A stretch of 64,000 nt of DNA. Source: JAEUJM01 sp041908445. GTDB taxonomy: Bacteria > Actinomycetota > Acidimicrobiia > Acidimicrobiales > DATDAH01. Below are positions 6,557-15,609 of the stretch, one piece after another (position 1 is the first letter of the stretch; every line of letters starts with the position of its first letter). The notes under the pieces are model-generated. The model saw nothing but the letters and a program-made list of their open reading frames with translations, did no database searches and was not told where the DNA came from. The position numbers and the translations under genes are program-made. The DNA lies in assembly GCA_041908445.1 (NCBI GenBank), contig JAYRFK010000008.1, positions 1 to 64,000 on the forward strand. The letters run 5' to 3'.

Positions 6557-7300
6557 TCAGAGGGGGCGGACCCGGCTGAGCTGCTCGCGGGCGTGGTCGT
6601 CGTCCCAGCAGACGGCCGCCTCCCAGGCCGCCGACGCCTGCGTGGCGACGTCCAGCGCCGCGGGGTCGAGGTCGGCGGCGTTGTGGGGGAGCGCGAGGTC
6701 GAGGTCGGGGACGTCGAGGTGGGCCTCGTCCCAGTCGATCAACCCGACCTGGTCGGTGGTGAGGAGGAGGTTGCCCGGGTTGGGGTCGCCGTGGACGACG
6801 CGCTGGTCCCGCCCGGCGAGTCGGGTCCACGCCGCCCGGCAACGGGCCACGGCCTCCGCCGGCATGGCGTCGAGGTCGATCCTCGTCCCGCGCTCGGCAT
6901 GCAGGAGGTCGGTCGAGGAGTGCCAGCCCGGGCGCTGCGGCCAGCCCTCGGTCAGCGCGTGCAGGCGCCGCAGGGCGGCGGCGACACGTCGCCAGTCGGC
7001 CGCAGTCTCGGGCGGCCCGCCGTCCAGGTGGGTCATCACGACGAGCCCGTCGGCGAACCAGCGCCCGTCGACGGTGGGGATCGGCGCGGGGACGGCCATG
7101 CCCGCTCGGGCGAGGTGACGGAGCAGGTCGACCTCCCACGCCAGGTCGTCGTCGCGGCGCCGGCCGAGCCGCGCCACCGCGAGCCGCCCATCGAGGCGGA
7201 CCCGCCACACCTCGTTGGCGCCGGCGCCACCGGTGAGCGGCTCGACGCGCACGACGTCGTCGCCCCACCGGTCGAGCGCGTCCCAGCCCATCGGCCCCAT
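6557..7300 (-). CDS. Aminoglycoside phosphotransferase-family kinase
   Basis: 247-aa protein with the APH/choline-kinase fold. The Brenner catalytic loop HGDPNPGNLLL and the metal-binding IDWDE are present; the N-lobe shows the ATP-binding beta region (GGAGANEVWRVRLDG). The family phosphorylates aminoglycosides, choline, fructosamines or other small molecules; nothing here fixes the substrate and no resistance should be assumed. ATG start at 7300. It faces the RDD gene across the hairpin at 6414-6438. Confidence 0.8.
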   Translation of the reverse strand: MGPMGWDALDRWGDDVVRVEPLTGGAGANEVWRVRLDGRLAVARLGRRRDDDLAWEVDLLRHLARAGMAVPAPIPTVDGRWFADGLVVMTHLDGGPPETAADWRRVAAALRRLHALTEGWPQRPGWHSSTDLLHAERGTRIDLDAMPAEAVARCRAAWTRLAGRDQRVVHGDPNPGNLLLTTDQVGLIDWDEAHLDVPDLDLALPHNAADLDPAALDVATQASAAWEAAVCWDDDHAREQLSRVRPL

Positions 7301-7374
7301 CGTCGCGGATCCGCAGCGACGCCGGGCGGGTGGCCTCGCCTGGCGCCACAGGCCGACGGCCTACCGTGGGCGCC

Positions 7375-7761
7375 ATGGCGTTCGGACAGGCAGCGGGACC
7401 GCCGGCATCGGCCCGCCGGGTCGCGGAGCTGGCGGCGGTGCTCGAGACGCTCGGCTACGAGAGCTTTCGCGAGGCTCGGCACCCGATCGGCCTCACCCAG
7501 CGCCAGGCGGCGGGCAAGTTCACCACCGCCGAGGTCGACGAGTTGCTGGAGCGCCTCGAGGCCGAGGCGTCCGAGGCGGTCGGTGAGGCCTCGTCGCCGG
7601 TGCCGTCCTCGCGCGCCGTGGCACCGAGATCCGCCGCCGCGGAGGCTCGGGCCCAGGCGCGCCGCCGGGCGGCGGACGAGGAGCTCGTGGTGCGCCTCGA
7701 CGCCGAGGTGCTGGCCACCGAGCTGACGAACCGGGGATGGTGCTGCATCCCGCCCGCATGA
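7375..7761 (+). CDS. Hypothetical 128-aa protein
   Basis: Unrecognised small soluble protein. ATG 7375 lies 7 nt after TACCGT (7362-7367), the leaderless promoter pattern of this genome, which supports the call. The N-terminal 65 residues look helical (AELAAVLETLGYESF, TTAEVDELLERLEAE); a Ser/Pro/Ala linker and a basic Ala/Arg-rich helix follow. It ends CCIPPA. It diverges from the kinase gene with about 75 bp between starts. No function inferred. Confidence 0.65.
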   Translation: MAFGQAAGPPASARRVAELAAVLETLGYESFREARHPIGLTQRQAAGKFTTAEVDELLERLEAEASEAVGEASSPVPSSRAVAPRSAAAEARAQARRRAADEELVVRLDAEVLATELTNRGWCCIPPA

Positions 7762-7951
7762 CCTGACCTCGTTCGCCCGTCCCGTCGCGGGCGGACGGTG
7801 GTGCGGGGGACCTTGGCCTCGGGCCCGGGGCGGCCTCCGGGAGCACCCTCGGGGCAGGTTCGGCTGTTCCGCGGGCCGCTCCGGCCCGGGCGAAGAAGCC
7901 GGACGGTGCACCCGGTGCGCCGCAGGGCGGGCCGGCGAGAAGGAGTCCGCC

Positions 7952-10900
7952 ATGGGCATGCGGCGTGTTTCAGGAACGTGGGCGGTGCGGGCACGCGTCG
8001 CCGGTTCGAGGTCCCTCCGGATCGTGCTGGTCATCCTCTTGGCGGGCACCCTCGCGACCTGCGCCGGCGGCGATGACGAGGGAAGCGCCCCGGTGGCGAC
8101 CACGCACGCCGTCGATCTGCCGACCCTCACGGCCGCGCTGCCCGACGACGCCCGCGGGGTGTTCGCCGCCGACCTCGCGGCGCTGCGCGCCGGCGGGTCC
8201 GCCGACGAGGTCGAGGCGCTGCTCGGCGGTGAGGGCGGCGACCCCGTCCTCGTCGACGAGCCGCTCGCCGGCATCGGCGCGCTCGCGGGCGCGTTCGGGG
8301 TCACCGACGACGTGACCAGTGCCCTCTTCGCCCAGACGACCGACAACGCCGAGGGCTCGCTCCTCCTGGCCAAGGTCGACGCCGCGGCGCTCGACGACGC
8401 CGTCGCGTCGTGGTCCGAGCCCGCCTCCACCTACGGCCCCGAGTCCCGGCCGCTCTACCCGGACGGCGACGGGCACCGTGCCGTGACCCTGCCGGGCGGC
8501 GTGCTCGCGGTCGGCACGCGCGCCGCGGTGGAGGCGGTGGTGGACGCCGCCGACGGGACGACCACCGCCGCCGACAGCCCGATCGCGCCCTTCCTGTCGG
8601 CACTCGACGCCGACGCCGACCTGAGCCTCGTCTACGGGCTGCCCGCGCTCCTCGAAGAGGTGGCCCCCGCCGAGTCCCTCCGCAGCGCCGCCGTGATGAG
8701 TGGCGCCCTCGACGTCGTCGACGGCGACCTCGAGGGATCCCTCGCCTTCCACACCACGAACGCCGACGCCTTCGTCGACCGCTACAACACCCTGAACCGG
8801 TACGCGGTGCAGGGCGACGACCCCTCCGAGGAGCCGCTGACCGTCGCCGCGCCGGTCGCCGAGGGCCTCGACCGCGTCGTCGTGCCGCTGCCGGCGAGCC
8901 CGCTCGACGGCTCGCCCGAGGCGACCCTCGCCGTGCGCAACGTGGCCAAGAAGCTGTTCGTCGGCATGGAGGCGAACGACTACGCCGAGGGCGTGTCCAG
9001 CACCGGCAACGCCCCCTGGATCGACCTGATCATCAAGAGCGAGGCCGACGGCGACACCCCGCCGGCTCCCGGTGCGGTGTTCTTCCGCTGGCGGTTCCGC
9101 GACCGGGCCGCCCGGGAGGCGTTCGCCCGCGACGTGCTCCCGCCCGGCTTCACCCTCGCCCCCACGCAGTTCCTCGAGAGCGACGACCCCGAGGGGGAGT
9201 ACTTCGTCGCCCTGATGCTCTACATCGCCGGCGGCGGCTCGATCGTCGACGGCGCCCGGGCGGAGTGGGACGTGTTCGTCAGCCCGCCGGCCGGCGCCGA
9301 CCCGGACAGCCCGGCCCGGCCCCGGTACATGATCATCCAGGCGCTGTCGGCCAACGTCTCGTTCGACCCCACGACGCTGCTCTCCGAGGCGAACCCGGTG
9401 TCGTACGAGATCGACGGCGACGAGGTGGTCGCGAACGTGAGCGAGCGTGTGGAGGGTGAGGACGTGCCCGTCTTCACCTCCTCGTTCCCGCTCCCTGATC
9501 CCGACACGGCGGAGCCGGTGCGCTGGACGGCCGAGATGGCCATCGCCAACGACTACATGCACTGGCCCAACGGCGTGTACGACCACATCGTCTACAACGC
9601 CACGACCTACAACTGGGAAGGGCGCTACGTCGACACCGAGCGGACGACCATCGACGACCGCAGCCGCTGGGCGCAGTACATCGAGCCCGAGCTCCTCGAC
9701 GCGACCTACTACCTGAACACCCTCGAGTACGTCGCCTCGCCGCTGGCGAACCTGGACTCGCCCTACCTCGACGTGACCCCGGCGCAGCGCGCCGACCTGC
9801 TGGCGTTCAAGGACAACGGCCACCAGCGGGGCGTCATGCGCGGCCGCGTCGAGCAGCTCTTCCAGGGCACCGGCGACGCCTACGTCGGGTTCGAGGTCCC
9901 GAACGAGGTGCCGACGACCTACTACGACTTCGACGTCACCGACCCCGACGGGCTCGAGGAGGCCCTCGACCTCCCCGACGGCGTCTCGTTGATGCCGACG
10001 ACGCGGTTCGAGGGCGAACCGGAGGGCTACCGCCTCACGCTGGGGGTCCGACAGGTCGAGGATGCCCCCGAGGGCACGACCGCGCAGTGGAGCGTCGTGG
10101 TCGACGACGGGAGCGGACGCCCCCGCCAGCAGGTCGTCGACCTGATGACCGAGGACTTCGCCGCCGACCCGGTCGGCATCGTGGCCCTGCCGAGCGACGT
10201 GCGCCACCGCCTCGCCGACGGCGTCATCCGCACGCGGTTGTCGTCGCCCACGGTCTCGTTCGACGCCACCGTCCCGACCGCCGGATCGACCGAGGAAGCC
10301 GTGACGATGGACTGGGTCGAGTCCGGTGACGAGGTGTGCGTCACGGGCGGCGCCTGCGACCGGTACTTCTACGACGCCGAGACGCTGGACGTCCCGGTCC
10401 ACCGGGCGACCGATGTCACCGTCGACGAGGTCACCACCCCGTGGGACGAGTTCGTCGACGCCACGCCGACGGTCTTCTACCGGGACAACGCGCAGGGGTA
10501 CGCGGTCAAGCGCTGGCACGACCTCGAGGTGGTCGTGGACGTCCCCGAGCTCGGCGGTCTGGAGGGCGCGACCCACGCCATCGAGGGGCAGGGGACCCTG
10601 GTCGGCCGGGACAGCCAGGTCGCGGACTCCGAGTACACCTACACGGGCGACGCCGTGGTCGAGGGCGACCAGCTGACGTTCTCGATCGACCAGCAGGTCG
10701 ACAACGCCCTCGGCGTCACCCACATCTACACCGAGGGGAGCTTCGACCTGACGACGGGGCAGGGCACCCAGACCGTCGTCGACTGCCGGGGCGCCGCCCT
10801 GATGTGCAGCGACATCGAGCCGGGGTCCGAGGCGCCGTACACCGCCCAGGGCCTCGATGCCTCCGACCCCGATGCGATCACCTGGCGGGTCGACATCGCG

Positions 10901-10966
10901 GTCGACCTGGAGAACTTCGGCCGGGCCGACAGCGCCTCGACCTTCCGAGCCACCCGGAACGGCTGA
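7952..10966 (+). CDS. Large exported protein with internal duplication
   Basis: 1004 aa. AAGGAG lies 7 nt before ATG 7952. The N-terminus has a basic region, a hydrophobic stretch (about 22-35) and LATC with Cys37, a probable but imperfect lipobox. Residues about 45-325 resemble DUF3352-type secreted proteins. Two related segments follow: one from about 376 (with LPPGFTLAPTQF) and one from about 657 (with LPDGVSLMPTTRF), each continuing into an EYF/YRL strand, an AEW/AQW segment and an RPR motif. The C-terminus is beta-rich with two Cys pairs. No catalytic motif is recognised, so I do not assign a function. The long antisense frame is a GC shadow. Confidence 0.75.
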   Translation: MGMRRVSGTWAVRARVAGSRSLRIVLVILLAGTLATCAGGDDEGSAPVATTHAVDLPTLTAALPDDARGVFAADLAALRAGGSADEVEALLGGEGGDPVLVDEPLAGIGALAGAFGVTDDVTSALFAQTTDNAEGSLLLAKVDAAALDDAVASWSEPASTYGPESRPLYPDGDGHRAVTLPGGVLAVGTRAAVEAVVDAADGTTTAADSPIAPFLSALDADADLSLVYGLPALLEEVAPAESLRSAAVMSGALDVVDGDLEGSLAFHTTNADAFVDRYNTLNRYAVQGDDPSEEPLTVAAPVAEGLDRVVVPLPASPLDGSPEATLAVRNVAKKLFVGMEANDYAEGVSSTGNAPWIDLIIKSEADGDTPPAPGAVFFRWRFRDRAAREAFARDVLPPGFTLAPTQFLESDDPEGEYFVALMLYIAGGGSIVDGARAEWDVFVSPPAGADPDSPARPRYMIIQALSANVSFDPTTLLSEANPVSYEIDGDEVVANVSERVEGEDVPVFTSSFPLPDPDTAEPVRWTAEMAIANDYMHWPNGVYDHIVYNATTYNWEGRYVDTERTTIDDRSRWAQYIEPELLDATYYLNTLEYVASPLANLDSPYLDVTPAQRADLLAFKDNGHQRGVMRGRVEQLFQGTGDAYVGFEVPNEVPTTYYDFDVTDPDGLEEALDLPDGVSLMPTTRFEGEPEGYRLTLGVRQVEDAPEGTTAQWSVVVDDGSGRPRQQVVDLMTEDFAADPVGIVALPSDVRHRLADGVIRTRLSSPTVSFDATVPTAGSTEEAVTMDWVESGDEVCVTGGACDRYFYDAETLDVPVHRATDVTVDEVTTPWDEFVDATPTVFYRDNAQGYAVKRWHDLEVVVDVPELGGLEGATHAIEGQGTLVGRDSQVADSEYTYTGDAVVEGDQLTFSIDQQVDNALGVTHIYTEGSFDLTTGQGTQTVVDCRGAALMCSDIEPGSEAPYTAQGLDASDPDAITWRVDIAVDLENFGRADSASTFRATRNG

Positions 10967-11015
10967 GGCGGACCCCGAGCGGGGACGCCCGACAACACCA
11001 GCGGGAGCCGTCGCT

Positions 11016-11021
11016 TACGCT
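11016..11021 (+). promoter_or_regulatory. -10 element of the HD/LuxR gene
   Basis: TACGCT ends 6 nt before ATG 11028, which selects that codon over upstream in-frame codons that overlap the preceding gene. Confidence 0.45.
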
Positions 11022-11027
11022 GCCGCG

Positions 11028-12581
11028 ATGCGCCCAGAGCCGGTTCGCCTGGCGGAACTGGTCGCGACGCTCTCGCTCGTGTCCGACCTCGGGATGGGGC
11101 GGCCCATGGAGCGGGTGCTGCGCCAGACCGTCATCGCGATGCGGCTGGCCGACGCCGCCGACGTCGGCCCCGAGGTGAGCGCCGCCACGTACTACACGTC
11201 GCTGCTCACGTGGGTCGGCTGCGCCACCGACACGAGCGAGCTGGCCGAGCTCTTCGGCGACGAGACCCACCTCTACGCCGACAGCCACGACGAGGACATG
11301 GCCGGCCTGACCATGGCGGTGTTCGTGGCCAAGCACCTCGGGTACGGCAGCTCCCGCTTCCGCCGGCTCGGCATGGTCGGCAAGTTCGTGGTGACCGCCG
11401 GCCGCTCGGTGCAGCAGCAGATGGAGTCGCACTGCCAGTCGGCGAGCGAGCTCGCGGACCGGCTCGAGCTCGGGGAGTCGGTGTGCGTGCCCCTCGTGCA
11501 GGCGTTCGAGCGCTGGGACGGCAAGGGCGTGCCGGGGCGGGTCGGCACGAGCGAGCTCGCCCCCGCCATCCGGCTCGTGCAGCTGGCCGACGCGCTCGAG
11601 GCCTTCGAGCACACCGGCGGCATCGACGCGGCGATCGAGGTCGCCACCGCCCGCCGCGGCACCCAGTTCGACCCGGCACTCGTCGACTGCTTCTGCGAGC
11701 GCCCCGAGGAGATCCTCCACGGCCTCGGGACGTTCAACGCGTGGGACCAGGTGATCGACCTCGACCCCCGGCTCGGCGAGCGCCTCACGCCAGCGCAGCT
11801 CGACTCGGCCCTCGAGGCGCTCGGCGACTTCGCCGACCTCAAGTCGCCCTTCCGGCTCGGCCACTCCCGCGGTGTCGCCGACCTCGCGGGCGACGCCGCC
11901 GCGCTGGTCGGCATGGACGAGGACGAGATCGCGAACCTCCGCCGGGCCGCGTCCATCCACGACGTCGGCATGGTCGGCGTGCCGAGTGGGGTGTGGGACG
12001 CCACCGAACCCTGGACCCTGAGCGAGAGCGAACGGGCCCGCACGCACCCGTACCTGACCGAGCGCATGTTCGCCCGGGTGGCGTCCCTGCGGCCGATCGT
12101 GGCCTGTGCCGCCCAGCACCACGAGCGCCTGGACGGCAGCGGCTACCCGCACGGCCTGGACGCCAGCGCACTGTCGCCCGCGGCGCGGCTGCTCGCGTGC
12201 GCCGACGTGTACCACGCCCTGCGTGAGCCCCGGCCCCACCGGGAGGCGCTCGACGCGGACGCCGCGGTGGCGACGATGCACGAGGAGGTCCGTGCCGGCC
12301 GCCTCGACAGCGGCTCGGTCGACGCGGTGCTGCGGGCGGCCGGCCACCGGACGGCCCGCCGGGCCGTGCTCCCGGCCGGCCTCACCCGCCGGGAGGCGGA
12401 GGTGCTGGTGCTGTTGGCCCGGGGGCTGTCCAACCCCGCCATCGCCACCGAGCTCACCATCAGCCGCAAGACGGTGTCGGCCCACCTCGAGCACATCTAC
12501 GCCAAGCTCGGGGTGACGACCCGCACGGAGGCGGCGCTGTTCGCCATGCGCCACGGCCTCACCGACCCGGTCGGCGGCTGA
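11028..12581 (+). CDS. HD-GYP/HD domain protein with LuxR HTH
   Basis: 517 aa. The C-terminal about 70 residues form a LuxR/GerE helix-turn-helix (LTRREAEVLVLLARGLSN, then ISRKTVSAHLEHIYAKLGV). Before it lies an HD-type hydrolase domain with ASIHDVGMVGVP and QHHERLDGSGYPHG, typical of HD-GYP proteins. The N-terminal half is a second, diverged copy retaining QAFERWDGKGVPG but lacking the clear HD pair. HD-GYP domains hydrolyse cyclic dinucleotides; here an HD output fused to a DNA-binding domain suggests a nucleotide- or ligand-sensing transcription factor (inference). The palindrome at 12605-12622 just behind the gene is a candidate operator. Confidence 0.8.
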   Translation: MRPEPVRLAELVATLSLVSDLGMGRPMERVLRQTVIAMRLADAADVGPEVSAATYYTSLLTWVGCATDTSELAELFGDETHLYADSHDEDMAGLTMAVFVAKHLGYGSSRFRRLGMVGKFVVTAGRSVQQQMESHCQSASELADRLELGESVCVPLVQAFERWDGKGVPGRVGTSELAPAIRLVQLADALEAFEHTGGIDAAIEVATARRGTQFDPALVDCFCERPEEILHGLGTFNAWDQVIDLDPRLGERLTPAQLDSALEALGDFADLKSPFRLGHSRGVADLAGDAAALVGMDEDEIANLRRAASIHDVGMVGVPSGVWDATEPWTLSESERARTHPYLTERMFARVASLRPIVACAAQHHERLDGSGYPHGLDASALSPAARLLACADVYHALREPRPHREALDADAAVATMHEEVRAGRLDSGSVDAVLRAAGHRTARRAVLPAGLTRREAEVLVLLARGLSNPAIATELTISRKTVSAHLEHIYAKLGVTTRTEAALFAMRHGLTDPVGG

Positions 12582-12604
12582 GCGGGCCCACTGAACCCAC
12601 CGAA

Positions 12605-12622
12605 GATCGGGCAGCTGCCCGA
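12605..12622. promoter_or_regulatory. Perfect 18-bp palindrome
   Basis: ATCGGGCAGCTGCCCGAT is a perfect dyad, centred about 32 bp upstream of the -10 (TACAAC, 12646-12651) of the next gene. It may be an operator, perhaps for the LuxR-type regulator immediately upstream, or a terminator of that gene. No T-run follows, which favours an operator. Confidence 0.5.
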
Positions 12623-12657
12623 TGCCCCGCGCCGGCCGCCCGTCGTACAACCGGTGC

Positions 12658-13068
12658 ATGACCTCCACCGCCGCACCGACCGCCCCGCAGTTCGCCACGG
12701 CCGGCGCGTTCCTCGAGGAGCTGGCCGCCGGCCAGTTCTCCCGGCTGGGCGTGGCCTTGGAGGAGGACGCCCGGCTCAGCGCACTGCTCCCTCGGGGCCA
12801 CGTGGAGTGGATCGGGCGCGACGCCGTCTGCGACGCCTTCGCCGGCTTCTTCGGCGGCATGGACGAGTACGAGGTGCTCGACGCGACCATCGGCCACGTG
12901 GGCGACCGCCTCCAGCTGCGCTGGCGACTGCACGTCCGGGGCGGCCGGTTGGGCCCGGACGACTTCGTCGTCGAGCAGCACGCCTACGCCGATGCCGGGC
13001 CCACCGGCCGCATCCGGTTCCTGGCCCTCGTCTGCTCGGGCTTCCGCCGGGAGCACCCGACGCCCTGA
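12658..13068 (+). CDS. SnoaL/NTF2-like protein
   Basis: 136-aa protein with the length and pattern of an NTF2/SnoaL-like alpha+beta barrel: N-terminal helix (AGAFLEELAAGQFSRLGVAL), IGRDAVCDAFAGFF in the usual second helix, then strands (VLDATIGHVGDRLQLRWRLH). Such proteins bind or isomerise small hydrophobic molecules. ATG 12658 follows TACAAC by 6 nt. Lies between the LuxR regulator and the DsrE gene, and may be under the same control (inference). Confidence 0.65.
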   Translation: MTSTAAPTAPQFATAGAFLEELAAGQFSRLGVALEEDARLSALLPRGHVEWIGRDAVCDAFAGFFGGMDEYEVLDATIGHVGDRLQLRWRLHVRGGRLGPDDFVVEQHAYADAGPTGRIRFLALVCSGFRREHPTP

Positions 13069-13180
13069 GCCGGCCGCCGGACGGACGGGCCCCCGATCCG
13101 TCGCGGTCGGCGAGACCACCGAGACCACCCGCCATCGACCAGCCCGCCGGCACCCGCCGGCCCACGAGGAGGACCCACCC

Positions 13181-13600
13181 ATGACCACCACCAGCCTCAA
13201 CACGTCGCCCCGCCCCGCCGGCGCGACCGCCGTTGCCGCCGACGCCAAGGTCCTCATCTGCCTGAACCACGGCGCAGAGGACCCGGAGAACGTGCTCATC
13301 GCCTACCTGGTGGGCGTCGAGTCGCTCCGCGCCGGCAAGGAGGCGGTGATGTTCCTGACCAAGGACGCCGTCTTCGTCGCCACCCCCGGCTTCGCCGCCG
13401 GCATCGACGTACCCGACGCACCGTCGGTCGCCGCCCTGCACGAGGAGTACGTGGCGAGCGGCGGCCGGTTCTTCGCCTGCCCGGTGTGCGTGCGCACACG
13501 CGGCCTCGAGGGGGCGACCTGGGTGCCCAACACCGAGGTCGCGGGCATGCCCTCGGTCCTCGAGTACACGACCGGCGGCGCGCTGGTCTTCAACTACTGA
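13181..13600 (+). CDS. DsrE-family protein
   Basis: 139-aa DsrE/DsrF-like protein: the Rossmann-like core begins with KVLICLNHGAEDPENVLIAY, and Cys residues appear in ACPVCVRTRGL, the position where family members carry the functional Cys. DsrE-like proteins take part in sulfur transfer or act as small-molecule-binding partners. The start ATG 13181 has a GAGGAGG site 8 nt upstream, unlike its leaderless neighbours. The N-terminal 25 residues are low-complexity. Confidence 0.75.
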   Translation: MTTTSLNTSPRPAGATAVAADAKVLICLNHGAEDPENVLIAYLVGVESLRAGKEAVMFLTKDAVFVATPGFAAGIDVPDAPSVAALHEEYVASGGRFFACPVCVRTRGLEGATWVPNTEVAGMPSVLEYTTGGALVFNY

Positions 13601-13695
13601 CCCTCGCCCACCGGCTCAGCCGGCTCGCCAGGACCCGTGCTTCTCGAGCTGCTTCCTGCTTGGTCGGGCCGTGGTCGCCCCGCCGGATCAGAGGA

Positions 13696-14238
13696 TCAGA
13701 AGGGGACCCGGCCGCCGTGTGCCTGCTTCATGGCGGCGTCGAGGCGCTGCTCCCACGGGTCGAAGATGGCGGCGAGCTCCGCCGGCGCATTGTCGCTGCC
13801 GTGGCGGTTGCTGATGGTCTCCAACACGAACGGGATCGCGCTGCCGTCGGCGAAGCTGACGGTCATCGTCTGCTCGTAGCTGTAGATGCGCGACGTGGGC
13901 AGGCCACGGCTCAGGATCTGGCTGGTCGAGTGGACGCCGGTGAGAGCGTCGAAGGGGTAGGCGAGATGGCGGATCCCCTGGGGGCCTTCGTCGAGCAGCA
14001 CCAGGACCTCGCCGCGCGGGTCGGCGACGACGAGGGCGATGTCGGGCTTGCCCCGGCTCTGTCGCGCCGTGCAGAGCATCTCGACCGGCGCCGGCAGGTC
14101 GGGGAAGTGCGACGCGACGTAGTCCTGGAACGCCGAGGCCTCCTTCAGGGCCCGTGCCCGTCCCACGCGGAACGCCACGAAGCCGGCGACGACGAACACC
14201 ACGAAGCCGACGAGGATGAGTACGAGTAGTGCTTCCAT
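13696..14238 (-). CDS. Membrane-anchored hypothetical protein
   Basis: 180 aa: one N-terminal transmembrane helix (LVLILVGFVVFVVAGFVAF) followed by a soluble domain containing ALVVADPRGEVLVLLDEG and FADGSAIPFVLETISNRHG. The latter resembles PH-like small domains but I do not recognise the family. ATG 14238 is preceded by GGGAGTG and by TACCGT (14273-14268), giving a 5' leader of about 23 nt. Convergent with the DsrE gene. Confidence 0.65.
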   Translation of the reverse strand: MEALLVLILVGFVVFVVAGFVAFRVGRARALKEASAFQDYVASHFPDLPAPVEMLCTARQSRGKPDIALVVADPRGEVLVLLDEGPQGIRHLAYPFDALTGVHSTSQILSRGLPTSRIYSYEQTMTVSFADGSAIPFVLETISNRHGSDNAPAELAAIFDPWEQRLDAAMKQAHGGRVPF

Positions 14239-14369
14239 GAGTCACTCCCTTTCCTCGATCACCTACAACGGTACGGACGAGCCGGGCGCTCGGGTAGAGC
14301 CGAAGGTCGGGTCTTCATCGCACCGCCCCTGCTCCGTGCACGGGTGCCGTGCACGGAGGTCGAGAGAGG

Positions 14370-15398
14370 TCAGGCGGCCCGGCGGGACTCCAGCTTGCGG
14401 ATCGCCCGCTTGGCGGCCCGCTTCATGCCGAAGTGCACCTGGGCCTCCGTCTCGTGGAGGGCGTCGAGCGCGGCGGGGTCACCCAGCGTTGCGAGCGCGT
14501 CGGCCGCGGTCTCGAATTGGTCCTCCGTCATGGCGACTCGACGCAACCCGATCGCATCGGGTCCCTCCCCGGCCGACGCAGCGAGGGCGTCGTAGGCGGC
14601 GCACTCCGCGGTGAGCACCCCCATCAGCGGCTCGAGCGCAGCCGGGTCTCCGGACTGCCCCAGCAGTTCGATGACGTGGTGCCGCATCGTCTTCTTGGCC
14701 GCGCCGAGCTGGAGCTCGGGCACGTATCCCGTGCCCACGTCGAGGAGGCGCACCAGCGCGTCGACGGCGGGACGTCCGTCTCGGCCCGCAGCACGCTCGG
14801 TCTGGCCGATCCTCGCGATGGAGTGGACCGCGTCGATGCGCTGCCGTTCGAGGTCGCCGTCATCGACCGCGAGGTCGGCTTGGTCGGGAACCGACGCACG
14901 GATGAAGGCCTCCAGCCGGGCGATCCCCGGCGCGTCCACCCCGGACACCTGGCCGGCCGAGACGGTCGGCGGCACCGAGGGGGTCGGCGGCGGTGCCACA
15001 CCGGCGGCGGGAACGGCCGGCGGGACGGGGCCGGGCGCAACCGGGGGCGGCGCGCCGACCTGCCAGGTGGTCCGGCACGACAGGCACACCAGATCCGTGG
15101 GCTCCTCCTTCATGCCCTCCAGTCCGCCCTGCAGCGCGTAGAGGCCGAACCGAGCGAGCAGCAGGCCCCAGAAGACGAAGAACAGCAACGCGAACCATCC
15201 CCCGCCCGCGGTGATCCCGATGAAGGCGAGGAAGGCGGCGACGGCGAACAGCAGCACCCCCGTGGCCACCAGGAGCCAACTCAGGAGCGTGCGGCTCGCA
15301 GGATCCTGCTTCACGAGCCAGGGGACCTTGCGTTCCGTGGAACGGTCCTGGATCGACTGGCTTGCGCAGGTCGGGCATCGAAGCGAACCAGGTCGCAT
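14370..15398 (-). CDS. Zinc-ribbon membrane protein with HEAT-like tail
   Basis: 342 aa. An N-terminal CPTC plus a later CLSC suggest a split zinc ribbon around two hydrophobic segments (LLSWLLVATGVLLFAVAAFL; GWFALLFFVFWGLLLARF). A Pro/Ala/Val linker follows, then a helical C-terminal domain (about 175-340) with HEAT-like helices (RPAVDALVRLLDVG, DPAALEPLMGVL, DPAALDALHE). AGGAGG lies 7 nt upstream of ATG 15398. Likely a cytoplasm-facing scaffold on the membrane; function unknown. Confidence 0.65.
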   Translation of the reverse strand: MRPGSLRCPTCASQSIQDRSTERKVPWLVKQDPASRTLLSWLLVATGVLLFAVAAFLAFIGITAGGGWFALLFFVFWGLLLARFGLYALQGGLEGMKEEPTDLVCLSCRTTWQVGAPPPVAPGPVPPAVPAAGVAPPPTPSVPPTVSAGQVSGVDAPGIARLEAFIRASVPDQADLAVDDGDLERQRIDAVHSIARIGQTERAAGRDGRPAVDALVRLLDVGTGYVPELQLGAAKKTMRHHVIELLGQSGDPAALEPLMGVLTAECAAYDALAASAGEGPDAIGLRRVAMTEDQFETAADALATLGDPAALDALHETEAQVHFGMKRAAKRAIRKLESRRAA

Positions 15399-15609
15399 GT
15401 CGAATCCTCCTGTCAGGCGTTCAGCACACCCTCAGTCAAGCCCCGCTCGGCCGCCGACGGAAGAGGCGAACGTCCCCCATCCCGACGTCGGGTCGACGGT
15501 GCCACGGTGACGGTTGCGGTGCCGGCGGGCGGGGTCGTTCGGCTCTACCGGCAGGGGCCCGACGGTGGGAACATCACGCGACACCGTCCGCTCGCAGGGA
15601 GGCGACGAC
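15399..15609. other. Divergent intergenic region
   Basis: 211 bp between divergent starts. It should carry promoters for both flanking genes; TACCGG near 15547 could be a -10 for the plus gene. No additional gene or repeat is seen. Confidence 0.4.

Noticed and set aside
6557..7300. Calling the APH-family gene an antibiotic-resistance determinant
   Set aside because: The fold is shared with many metabolic small-molecule kinases, and no substrate-specific motif was recognised.
7970..10723. 917-codon minus-strand open frame
   Set aside because: It is antisense to the 1004-aa protein; its Val/Arg/Gly/His composition and lack of a start context are typical GC-shadow features, while the plus frame has a ribosome site and signal peptide.
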